From Syntrophomonas sp. UBA4807 (lineage in GTDB: Bacteria; Bacillota; Syntrophomonadia; Syntrophomonadales; Syntrophomonadaceae): 5,901 bases of DNA. Below the pieces are notes generated by a model. The model was not told where the DNA came from, ran no database searches, and saw only the letters and a program-made list of their open reading frames with translations. Location of the stretch: positions 1-5,901 of the forward strand of contig DHGD01000080.1 of the NCBI GenBank assembly GCA_002402575.1. The letters run 5' to 3'. How positions within the stretch are numbered: position 1 is the first letter of the stretch; every line of letters begins with the position of its first letter. The position numbers and the translations under genes are program-made. Shown one piece after another: positions 1 through 5,901 of this stretch.

Positions 1-157
1 CTGGCCAGCCGCCTTCGATGTAAGCAACTCCGAGGTAATCCAGCTTGACAGCTATCTTTAACTTGTCATCGACAGTCAGGGACATGCCTTCTCCCTGAGC
101 ACCGTCCCTTAAGGTGGTGTCGTAAATGGCTACCCGCAATTTATCCCCAATTTGCAA
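1..157 (-). CDS. cimA: (R)-citramalate synthase, CimA type (N-terminal part, cut by window edge)
   Basis: Only about the first 52 codons are present; the gene runs off the low-coordinate edge. The translation contains YDTTLRDGAQGEG (residues 12-24 from the TTG at 157) and ends in YIEGGWP. Both are hallmarks of the citramalate synthase branch of the DRE-TIM metallolyase family; LeuA instead has FDTTLRDGEQSPG. R17 and D18 match the catalytic Arg and metal-binding Asp of the family. The expected reaction is pyruvate plus acetyl-CoA to (R)-citramalate in the cytoplasm, the first step of a threonine-independent route to isoleucine. It follows leuB by 22 nt in the same direction, and LeuCD and LeuB could process its product. 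The start is uncertain: in-frame candidates are TTG at 157, ATT at 151 and TTG at 139. The outermost is given here. Family members were often annotated as 2-isopropylmalate or homocitrate synthase-like. The family call is firm; substrate is inferred from the motif and context. Confidence 0.88.
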   Translation of the reverse strand, partial: MQIGDKLRVAIYDTTLRDGAQGEGMSLTVDDKLKIAVKLDYLGVAYIEGGWP

Positions 158-158
158 A

Positions 159-165
159 CCCTCCT
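159..165 (-). promoter_or_regulatory. Strong Shine-Dalgarno site of the citramalate synthase gene
   Basis: On the minus strand AGGAGGG lies in the leuB-cimA gap, a perfect match to the anti-Shine-Dalgarno sequence. It supports translation starting just downstream, but it does not sit well with either TTG candidate. From the end of AGGAGG, the TTG at 157 is only about 2 nt away and the TTG at 139 is about 20 nt away. An in-frame ATT at 151 is 8 nt away, the same spacing as for ilvC in this window. An in-frame TAA just upstream of the site prevents any longer reading frame. Confidence 0.75.
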
Positions 166-179
166 GTTTTTATTACTGT

Positions 180-1274
180 CTATTCAATTGCTTCAATACG
201 CTCTGCCACCAGATCGCCCATGGCAACAGTGTCCACCGTCTTGATGGCGGCATCCCCCATGCTGGCTTGAACCAGGTCCGGGGTGCGGTAGCCGTCCTCC
301 AAGACGCTGCGCACCGCAGCCTCAATCAGATGAGCTTCATTATTCAGTCCAAAGGAATAACGCAGCATCATGGCTGCCGATAGTATTGTGGCCAAAGGAT
401 TGGCCTTACCCTGTCCGGCGATATCTGGAGCGCTTCCATGGGAAGGTTCATATAGGCCCACTTCGCCGCCAATAGAGGCGCTGGGCAGCATGCCAATGGA
501 TCCGGTCAGCATCGAAGCCTCATCTGTGAGGATGTCTCCGAACATATTTTCGGTAACGATCACGTCGAATTGACGGGGAGAGCGGATCAGCTGCATGGAA
601 CAGTTGTCCACATACATGTGGGTGGTTTCAACATCGGGATACTCCAAGGCTAGATCGTTTACCACCTCCCGCCACAGGCGGGATGATTCCAGGACATTGG
701 CTTTGTCCACCGAGCACAATTGCCCGCGGCGCTGGCGGGCGGCCTGATAGGCAAATTTGACAATGCGTTCTATCTCATAAGTGGAATAGGTCAATATGTC
801 AGTAGCTTGCTGACCCCCGGCGGCGGTTCTCACCCGTTTCTTTTCCCCGAAATACAGGCCTCCGGTGAGCTCACGGATAACCAATATGTCCACTCCGCTT
901 ATGACCTCTTCCTTCAACGTCGAAGCCTGCAGCAGTCCTGGGAAAAGGACGCAGGGGCGAAGATTGGCAAACAAGGCCAGCTCTTTGCGCAAGGGCAGGA
1001 GGGCTCCGATCTCAGGCCGCAATTCAACCGGCAGTCGATCCCATTTAGGACCCCCAATGGCGCCTAACAATACTGCATCGGAAGCTTTGCACAGGGCCAG
1101 GGTCTCGGCGGGCAGGGGATGCCCGACCGCATCATAGGCAGCCCCGCCCACCAGGGCTTGCCGGAACTCAAATTGATGTCCGCAGCGGACCGCAATGGCC
1201 TGCAGTGACTTTACCGCCTGGGGTACGATTTCCACTCCGATGCCATCCCCGGGCAAAACAGCTATTTTATACAT
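180..1274 (-). CDS. leuB: 3-isopropylmalate dehydrogenase
   Basis: Oxidatively decarboxylates 3-isopropylmalate to 2-oxoisocaproate with NAD+ in leucine synthesis; cytoplasmic. At 364 residues it has normal family length. Visible motifs are LPGDGIG (7-13), PEIGALLPLR (87-96) with the Glu and Leu residues that contact the isopropyl group, FANLRP (102-107), IRELTGGLYFG (133-143) with R134 and Y141, and VDKANVLESSR (189-199) with catalytic K191. Metal ligands D223, D247 and D251 are present. The C-terminal segment YEPSHGSAPDIAGQGKANP (275-293) has D284 at the position that selects NAD over NADP in this family. The ATG at 1274 follows AAAGGA at 6 nt spacing. It starts 50 nt after leuD and ends 22 nt before cimA. 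With CimA encoded next to it, it may also oxidise 3-methylmalate to 2-oxobutyrate; that second role is inferred. All key residues are intact. Confidence 0.97.
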   Translation of the reverse strand: MYKIAVLPGDGIGVEIVPQAVKSLQAIAVRCGHQFEFRQALVGGAAYDAVGHPLPAETLALCKASDAVLLGAIGGPKWDRLPVELRPEIGALLPLRKELALFANLRPCVLFPGLLQASTLKEEVISGVDILVIRELTGGLYFGEKKRVRTAAGGQQATDILTYSTYEIERIVKFAYQAARQRRGQLCSVDKANVLESSRLWREVVNDLALEYPDVETTHMYVDNCSMQLIRSPRQFDVIVTENMFGDILTDEASMLTGSIGMLPSASIGGEVGLYEPSHGSAPDIAGQGKANPLATILSAAMMLRYSFGLNNEAHLIEAAVRSVLEDGYRTPDLVQASMGDAAIKTVDTVAMGDLVAERIEAIE

Positions 1275-1324
1275 AGCAGATCCTTTCCTTTCCCGTGGCT
1301 ATAACATGTTTGTCGATACGGCGC

Positions 1325-1813
1325 TCAGCCCTTGTCTTTCACGTAATTTATCAGGCCGCCTTTAGCCATGATTTCCTGCATGAAGGCCGGAAAAGGTTGA
1401 GCTTGATAAGAGATGCCGGTTCTCAGGTTGATGATTTGGCCGCTTTCCAGGTCCACCTCGATCTGGTCGCCTTCCTCTATACCATCGATGGCTTCATCAC
1501 ACTCCAGGATCGGCAGCCCGATATTTATGCTGTTGCGATAGAAGATGCGCGCGAAAGATCGGGCTACCACACATGACACCCCGGCGCCCTTAATGGCGAT
1601 GGGGGCATGCTCGCGGGAACTGCCGCATCCAAAATTCTTGTCCGCCACAATTATATCGCCGGGCTGAACCCGCGCAGGAAAGGCGGGGTCGGCATCCTCC
1701 ATACAGTGTTTGGCTAATTCCCGGGGATCGAAGGTATTCAGGTATCTGGCCGGAATTATGGCATCCGTGTCCACATCTGCGCCAAATTTGTATATCTTGC
1801 CTGTGTATTTCAT
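1325..1813 (-). CDS. leuD: 3-isopropylmalate dehydratase small subunit (type 2 LeuD)
   Basis: Small subunit of isopropylmalate isomerase, which partners LeuC to convert 2-isopropylmalate to 3-isopropylmalate through isopropylmaleate. At 162 residues it matches the short type 2 LeuD rather than the roughly 200-residue E. coli type. Visible motifs are GADVDTDAIIPARYLNT (11-27), VADKNFGCGSSREHAP (56-71) and SFARIFYRNSINIGLPI (86-102), all typical of the swivelling aconitase domain 4. The substrate-recognition loop reads YLNT (24-27); the related homoaconitase subunit usually has Arg at the third position (YLRT), so isopropylmalate or citramalate-type substrates are favoured. The ATG at 1813 is preceded by GAGGTG at 6 nt spacing. 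It lies 43 nt after leuC and 50 nt before leuB. The family assignment is secure; use on citramalate is inferred from the neighbouring cimA. Confidence 0.96.
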   Translation of the reverse strand: MKYTGKIYKFGADVDTDAIIPARYLNTFDPRELAKHCMEDADPAFPARVQPGDIIVADKNFGCGSSREHAPIAIKGAGVSCVVARSFARIFYRNSINIGLPILECDEAIDGIEEGDQIEVDLESGQIINLRTGISYQAQPFPAFMQEIMAKGGLINYVKDKG

Positions 1814-1856
1814 TGCTCACACCTCTTTATACAAAATACTGAGGGCGGTTAGGTGC

Positions 1857-3116
1857 TCAAACCTGCCAGGGCGGGGTAATCTCCCCGGTAATGGCGCTGG
1901 CGGCGGCAACCGCCGGACTGGACAGGTAAACCTCGCTTTGCGGGTGTCCCATGCGGCCCACAAAATTACGGTTGGTGGTAGCCAGGGCGCGCTCTCCTTT
2001 GGCGAGAATGCCCATGTGCCCTCCCAGGCAAGGCCCGCAGGTGGGCGTGCTGACAATGGCTCCGGCTTCAACGAAGGTTTCAACATAACCCCGGCGCAAA
2101 GCCTCAAGCAGGATTTGTTGAGTTCCCGGAAATACGAGCACCCGTATTTCGGGGTGTACTTTTTTGCCTTTAAGGATGCCGGCGGCAATCTGCAGGTCTT
2201 CCAAACGACCGTTGGTGCATGATCCGATTACCACCTGATCCAGTTTAACCCCTTGTGCCTCACTCACCTTTTTGGTGTTTTCGGGCAGATGGGGAAAAGC
2301 CACGATCGGTTCCAGAGTGGAAACATCATATTCCCTGACTTCAGCATAAGTCGCGTCAGCATCAGACTGGTAGAGCCGGAACGACCGCCGGGCTCGTTCC
2401 TTAACGTACGCCGTAGTGGTGTCATCCGGGGCGATGATGCCGTTCTTGCCGCCCGCTTCAATAGCCATGTTGCTCATGGTAAATCGATTGTCCATGGATA
2501 AGGCGGCAATGGCCTCGCCGGTGAATTCCATAGCCATATAGCGGGCCCCATCCACACCGATGTCCCCGATGGTATGCAGGATCAAATCTTTGCCGCTGAC
2601 CCATCGGGGGAGCTGGCCATAATAGATGAATTTGATGGTTCCAGGGACTTTGAACCAAGCCTCTCCGGTTGCCATGGCCGCGGCCATATCGGTTGAGCCC
2701 ACCCCAGTCGCAAATGCCCCCAGGGCGCCATAGGTGCAGGTGTGGGAGTCAGCCCCGATAATAACATCCCCGGGCAAGACCAGTCCTTGTTCCGGCAACA
2801 GACAGTGCTCAATGCCCATCTGTCCGATTTCGAAATAATTTTTTATGCCTTTGGCCCGCGCGAACTCGCGCATCAGTTTGCACTGTTCGGCCGATTTGAT
2901 ATCTTTATTGGGCGCGAAGTGGTCGGGCACCAAAACTATTTTGTCCTGGTCGAAAACCTTATCCCGCCCCAGTTTTTCAAACTCGGAGATGGCGACCGGC
3001 GCAGTAACGTCATTGCCCAAAACTACGTCTACCCGGCAGTTAATCAGTTCACCAGGCTCCGCCACCTCTTTTCCGGCGTGGTCAGCCAGGATTTTCTGGG
3101 TTATGGTCATTCCCAT
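1857..3116 (-). CDS. leuC: 3-isopropylmalate dehydratase large subunit (type 2 LeuC)
   Basis: Large, iron-sulfur subunit of isopropylmalate isomerase, pairing with LeuD. From the ATG at 3116 the protein has 419 residues, the usual length of the type 2 (archaeal-like) LeuC. The three cluster cysteines are visible: C300 in IGSCTNGR, and C360 and C363 in TPTCGPCLGG. They fit the positions typical of this subfamily and would hold a [4Fe-4S] cluster. Other aconitase-superfamily motifs are GADSHTCTYGALGAFATGVG (121-140) and NFVGRMGHP (384-392). The frame stays open upstream to an ATG at 3173, but that would overlap the end of leuA. The start at 3116 is preferred because AAGGAG lies 10 nt upstream and the product has family length. 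A second ATG at 3110 is possible but lies 16 nt from that site. It begins 34 nt after leuA and ends 43 nt before leuD. Confidence 0.96.
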   Translation of the reverse strand: MGMTITQKILADHAGKEVAEPGELINCRVDVVLGNDVTAPVAISEFEKLGRDKVFDQDKIVLVPDHFAPNKDIKSAEQCKLMREFARAKGIKNYFEIGQMGIEHCLLPEQGLVLPGDVIIGADSHTCTYGALGAFATGVGSTDMAAAMATGEAWFKVPGTIKFIYYGQLPRWVSGKDLILHTIGDIGVDGARYMAMEFTGEAIAALSMDNRFTMSNMAIEAGGKNGIIAPDDTTTAYVKERARRSFRLYQSDADATYAEVREYDVSTLEPIVAFPHLPENTKKVSEAQGVKLDQVVIGSCTNGRLEDLQIAAGILKGKKVHPEIRVLVFPGTQQILLEALRRGYVETFVEAGAIVSTPTCGPCLGGHMGILAKGERALATTNRNFVGRMGHPQSEVYLSSPAVAAASAITGEITPPWQV

Positions 3117-3125
3117 GTTGAGCTT

Positions 3126-3132
3126 ACTCCTT
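3126..3132 (-). promoter_or_regulatory. Shine-Dalgarno site that decides the leuC start
   Basis: AAGGAGT on the minus strand lies in the leuA-leuC gap, with AAGGAG 10 nt before the ATG at 3116. No comparable site precedes the ATG at 3173 inside the leuA 3' end, so the shorter 419-residue LeuC is chosen. Confidence 0.7.
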
Positions 3133-3150
3133 TCGCGGGAAGCTAGATTA

Positions 3151-4677
3151 TTACTCTCTGCGCTGTATTTCATAATAGTGCTTGTTTATGGCGTTGACAT
3201 AAGATTTGACACTAGCCTCGATGATATCGGTACTCAGTCCTCTCCCGGCATAAACCTTGCCATCGATTTGGATGCGGCTCACCACTTCTCCCAAGGCATC
3301 TTTGCCGCCTCCGACAGCGCTGAGCTTGTAGTCCAGCATCTTGCCATACAAGTCAGTAATCCTGTCCACCGCCCGGCAGGCGGCATCAACAGGACCGTCC
3401 CCGGTGGCGGCAGCATGAAACACTTTGTCTTCGATTCTTAAACGCACCGTGGCGGTAGGTATCACCGTACTGCCGCTAACCACATGCAAATATTCCAGTC
3501 TGAAGCGCTCTGGAATAGCGTAAACCTTATCCTTGACCAAAGCCTCAAGATCATCATTGGTTACTTGTTTCTTTTTATCGGCTATCATTTTGAATCCGGC
3601 AAAGGCCTTTTCCAGTTCATCCTCGCTCAAGGTGAAACCCAGCGATGCCATGTGCTCCTGGAAAGCATGCCGCCCCGAGTGTTTGCCCAGAACCAGCTGG
3701 CTCTGACTGACCCCGATCAGCTCCGGACTCATAATCTCATAGGTAGTCCGTTCCTTAAGCATCCCATCCTGATGGATACCGGATTCATGGGCAAAGGCGT
3801 TTTTGCCCACGACGGCCTTGTTGGGCTGCACCTGCATGCCGGTAAGGCTGCTTACCAGGCGGCTGGTGCGATAGATTTCGCTGTAATTAATGCCGGTGGT
3901 CTTTTTAAACAGATCATAGCGAGTATACAATGCCATTATTATCTCTTCCAGAGCGGCATTGCCGGCCCTCTCCCCGATGCCGTTTACGGCACATTCCACC
4001 TGGCGTGCGCCGCCCATAATTCCGGCCATGGAGTTGGCTACTGCCAGGCCCAGGTCATCATGGCAGTGAACGCTTATTATTGCCTGGTCCACATTTATTA
4101 CCCGGCTCATGATCTCCTGAATAAACCGGCCAAATTCTTCGGGGATGCCGTAACCCACCGTATCAGGCAAGTTGACTACCGTAGCCCCTGCATTGATTAC
4201 GCTTTCCGTTACCCGGGCCAGAAAGTCCAAATCAGAGCGCGAGGCATCCTCAGCGGAGAATTCTACGTCAGAGCAGAACCTCTTGGCATATTTTACCGCC
4301 TCCACGGCTTGCACTAGAATCTCTTCCCGGGATTTCTTGAGTTTATATTTCAAATGAATCGGCGAGGTTGCCAAAAAAGTATGTATGCGGGGGGATTCGG
4401 CGTCTTTTATGGCTTCCCAGGTCCTGTCGATATCCTCCCGGTTGGCCCGGCACAACCCGGCAATGACCGGGCCTTTGACGGCACGGGCAATTGCCCGGAC
4501 AGCAGCGAAATCTCCCTGTGACGCGATAGGGAATCCCGCTTCGATAATATCTACCCCCAGCCGGGCCAATTGATGGGCAATATCAAGCTTTTCTTCAACA
4601 TTCAGACTTACCCCCGGGGACTGTTCGCCATCCCGCAGGGTAGTGTCAAACAGATAGATACGGTCTTGGGCAGACAT
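3151..4677 (-). CDS. leuA: 2-isopropylmalate synthase
   Basis: Condenses acetyl-CoA with 2-oxoisovalerate to 2-isopropylmalate, the first committed step of leucine synthesis; cytoplasmic. At 508 residues it has the length of the standard bacterial LeuA (type 1). The N-terminal TIM barrel shows FDTTLRDGEQSPG (10-22) with R15 and D16, VNLPDTVGYG (168-177), the metal-binding HCHDD (204-208; H204 and H206) and GIGERAGN (233-240) with N240. The linker region contains FAHESGIHQDG (295-305) and GKHSGRHAF (331-339). The C-terminal regulatory domain is present, with GGGKDALGEV (457-466) and GRGLSTDIIEAS (478-489). Leucine feedback inhibition is therefore expected from family knowledge. The ATG at 4677 follows AGGGGG at 7 nt spacing. 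The gene sits 33 nt after ilvC and 34 nt before leuC. It is a distant paralogue of the citramalate synthase at the end of the operon. Confidence 0.97.
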   Translation of the reverse strand: MSAQDRIYLFDTTLRDGEQSPGVSLNVEEKLDIAHQLARLGVDIIEAGFPIASQGDFAAVRAIARAVKGPVIAGLCRANREDIDRTWEAIKDAESPRIHTFLATSPIHLKYKLKKSREEILVQAVEAVKYAKRFCSDVEFSAEDASRSDLDFLARVTESVINAGATVVNLPDTVGYGIPEEFGRFIQEIMSRVINVDQAIISVHCHDDLGLAVANSMAGIMGGARQVECAVNGIGERAGNAALEEIIMALYTRYDLFKKTTGINYSEIYRTSRLVSSLTGMQVQPNKAVVGKNAFAHESGIHQDGMLKERTTYEIMSPELIGVSQSQLVLGKHSGRHAFQEHMASLGFTLSEDELEKAFAGFKMIADKKKQVTNDDLEALVKDKVYAIPERFRLEYLHVVSGSTVIPTATVRLRIEDKVFHAAATGDGPVDAACRAVDRITDLYGKMLDYKLSAVGGGKDALGEVVSRIQIDGKVYAGRGLSTDIIEASVKSYVNAINKHYYEIQRRE

Positions 4678-4710
4678 CCTGCACCCCCTATTAAATACGC
4701 AACCAGACGC

Positions 4711-5724
4711 TTATTTGGTTTCTTTCAACCAGGGCATCATAGCGCGCAGTTTCTCCCCCACTTCTTCAATGAGATGCTCCCGGTTGCGCTGTTTAAGGGC
4801 GTTGAACTGCGGCCTGCCGACCTGGTTTTCCAACAGCCAGTTCTTGGCGAAACGCCCTTCCTGAATATCGGTCAAGGCCTGTTTCATGGCCAGGCGGGCT
4901 TCCGCTCCGATCACATCCGGCCCTTTGGTGTAGTCGCCCCACTCCGCGGTATCGCTGATGGAGTAGCGCATATATCCCATGCCGCCCTCATACATCAGAT
5001 CCACAATTAGTTTCAGTTCATGCATACATTCGAAATAGGCTATCTCTGGCTGGTAACCAGCTTCCACCAGAGTCTCAAAACCGGTCTTGACCAATTGGGT
5101 CACCCCACCGCACAATACGCACTGTTCACCGAAAAGGTCAGTTTCAGTCTCTTCTTTAAAGCTGGTTTCGATAACCCCGGCGCGAGTGCATCCTATGCCG
5201 CATGCATAAGCTAAGGCTAAATCCCTGGCTTTTCCGCTATAATCCTGTTGAATCGCGATCAGTCCCGGCACTCCCGCTCCTTTGGTGTACATCCTTCTCA
5301 CCAGGTGCCCCGGGCTCTTGGGGGCAACCATAAAAACGTCTATAAACGCAGGAGGTACAATCTGGCCAAAATGAATGTTAAAACCATGGGAGAAGCCCAG
5401 GGCATTACCTTCCGCTAGATAGGGCCTGATCTCTTCGTTGTATACTCGGGCTTGGGTTTCGTCAGGCAACAGAACCTGGATGATATCTGCCGCTTGAGCC
5501 GCTTCAGGAACAGTCATGGGCTGAATCCCCGCGGCGATAACTTTGTTCCATTCTTCCTCGGTAAAAGCATCAAAAGGCTTGCGCAAGCCTACCACTACAT
5601 TTACTCCGCTTTCGTGCAGGTTCTGCGCCTGGGCATGGCCTTGCGAGCCGAAACCCATGACAGCTACAGTCTTCCCCTTGAGCAAATCCAGGTTGGCGTC
5701 AGCATCATAATACATTTTGGCCAT
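4711..5724 (-). CDS. ilvC: Ketol-acid reductoisomerase (class I), possibly NADH-preferring
   Basis: Isomerises and reduces 2-acetolactate to 2,3-dihydroxyisovalerate (valine and leucine branch) and 2-aceto-2-hydroxybutyrate to the isoleucine intermediate, using Mg2+ and a nicotinamide cofactor. At 337 residues it is a short class I enzyme. The Rossmann motif GFGSQGHAQAQNL is at 24-36, H113 lies in SHGF, and APKSPGH is at 134-140. The metal and substrate residues D196, E200, E232, E236 and S257 are all present in the C-terminal knotted helical domain (ETDLFGEQ, YFECMHELK, YSIS). The cofactor loop GLRKPFDAF (46-54) lacks the two serines that bind the NADPH phosphate in typical class I enzymes (GLRAGSAS-like) and has D52 instead. 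That suggests NADH use, but is inferred. The ATG at 5724 follows AAGGAGGAT, with AGGAGG 8 nt upstream. It is 90 nt after ilvN and 33 nt before leuA. Confidence 0.97.
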   Translation of the reverse strand: MAKMYYDADANLDLLKGKTVAVMGFGSQGHAQAQNLHESGVNVVVGLRKPFDAFTEEEWNKVIAAGIQPMTVPEAAQAADIIQVLLPDETQARVYNEEIRPYLAEGNALGFSHGFNIHFGQIVPPAFIDVFMVAPKSPGHLVRRMYTKGAGVPGLIAIQQDYSGKARDLALAYACGIGCTRAGVIETSFKEETETDLFGEQCVLCGGVTQLVKTGFETLVEAGYQPEIAYFECMHELKLIVDLMYEGGMGYMRYSISDTAEWGDYTKGPDVIGAEARLAMKQALTDIQEGRFAKNWLLENQVGRPQFNALKQRNREHLIEEVGEKLRAMMPWLKETK

Positions 5725-5814
5725 TATAAAATCCTCCTTTTTATTGTTTAACCGCCTTTTAACAGTGGCTAATATCTGCTACCAGCATAACCCAAATACC
5801 CTTTTTTATCCCCG
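5725..5814 (-). other. ilvN-ilvC intergenic gap, the longest in the operon
   Basis: This 90-nt AT-richer gap holds the ilvC ribosome site (AAGGAGGAT at 5731-5739). I found no strong stem followed by a U run and no well-spaced promoter pair. The short TGGT...AGCCA inverted segment in the middle gives only a few base pairs. Read-through from ilvN into ilvC is therefore likely. Confidence 0.5.
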
Positions 5815-5901
5815 CTAGCCCCTCAGCATGGCGATTTTGCCAGTACGGACCAGCTCGGCAATTCCGAAAGGCCTTAAGGCTTCTTCGATGGCATCGATTT
5901 T
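5815..5901 (-). CDS. ilvN: Acetolactate synthase small (regulatory) subunit, C-terminal end only
   Basis: The last 28 codons and a TAG stop are visible; the rest lies beyond the high-coordinate edge. The peptide contains KIDAIEEALRPFGIAEL (first 17 residues) and ends in VRTGKIAMLRG. This matches the conserved C-terminus of acetolactate synthase small subunits, which commonly ends in a LRPFGI-EL-RTG-IA--RG pattern. The subunit activates the catalytic IlvB subunit and usually confers feedback inhibition by valine; its ACT domain would lie upstream and cannot be seen. Position directly before ilvC in the same direction supports the call, because acetolactate synthase makes the substrate of IlvC. 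An ilvB gene probably lies further upstream, by analogy with other ilvBN-ilvC clusters. Some genomes call this gene ilvH; the fragment cannot separate the names. Confidence 0.9.
   Translation of the reverse strand, partial: KIDAIEEALRPFGIAELVRTGKIAMLRG

Noticed and set aside
1275..1324. Possible mini-ORF (ATG TTA TAG) in the leuD-leuB gap
   Set aside because: It has only two codons and no ribosome site of its own; chance explains it.
1817..2188. Minus-strand frame of 123 codons in a second frame of leuC
   Set aside because: It lies almost entirely inside the conserved leuC C-terminus in another frame, and its low-complexity translation matches nothing I know.
1710..2222. Plus-strand frame of 170 codons across the leuC-leuD junction
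   Set aside because: It covers conserved leuC and leuD sequence in antisense and has no recognisable product.
2742..3441. Overlapping plus-strand open frames (2742-3146 and 2845-3441)
   Set aside because: They run antisense to leuC and the end of leuA, overlap each other, and show no family motif. They are treated as shadows.
3484..4317. Open frame of 277 codons on the plus strand
   Set aside because: It lies wholly opposite leuA, which has complete family motifs throughout. Its translation shows no recognisable domain, and its length is explained as a shadow of the coding strand.
5725..5814. Possible terminator or internal promoter between ilvN and ilvC
   Set aside because: The only inverted segment (TGGT...AGCCA) is short and not followed by a U run. 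TTGGGT and TATTAG-like pieces do not make a convincing -35/-10 pair with normal spacing.

Overview
The window is a single, tightly packed minus-strand operon for branched-chain amino acid synthesis. Transcription runs from high to low coordinates. Five complete genes lie between two genes cut by the window edges: ilvN (last 28 codons) - ilvC - leuA - leuC - leuD - leuB - cimA-type citramalate synthase (first ~50 codons). Every complete gene is intact, with no frameshift, premature stop or mobile element. Gaps are about 22 to 50 nt, except 90 nt between ilvN and ilvC. I saw no convincing internal terminator or promoter, so co-transcription is likely. The operon promoter and any leader control (for example a T-box) would lie upstream of ilvN, outside the window.

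The genes fit one metabolic plan. IlvN regulates acetolactate synthase and IlvC makes the dihydroxy acids leading to valine and isoleucine. LeuA diverts 2-oxoisovalerate to leucine, and LeuCD (isomerase) and LeuB (dehydrogenase) finish that branch. The last gene, a citramalate synthase-like paralogue of LeuA, would feed citramalate to the same LeuCD/LeuB enzymes and give 2-oxobutyrate. That is a threonine-independent route to isoleucine, and IlvC then acts on it. One operon would thus serve leucine, valine and isoleucine.

The organism is probably an anaerobic bacterium, perhaps a Clostridia-type Firmicute. Reasons are the strong AGGAGG-type ribosome sites, the ilvN-ilvC-leuACDB-cimA order, the type 2 LeuC/LeuD pair and moderate GC content. 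This is inference only and other phyla are not excluded.

I found no undescribed system; this is a conserved housekeeping operon. The points most worth checking are the IlvC cofactor loop, which has Asp and lacks the usual serines and so suggests NADH use, and the start of the citramalate synthase gene, which has no ATG/GTG near its strong Shine-Dalgarno sequence.
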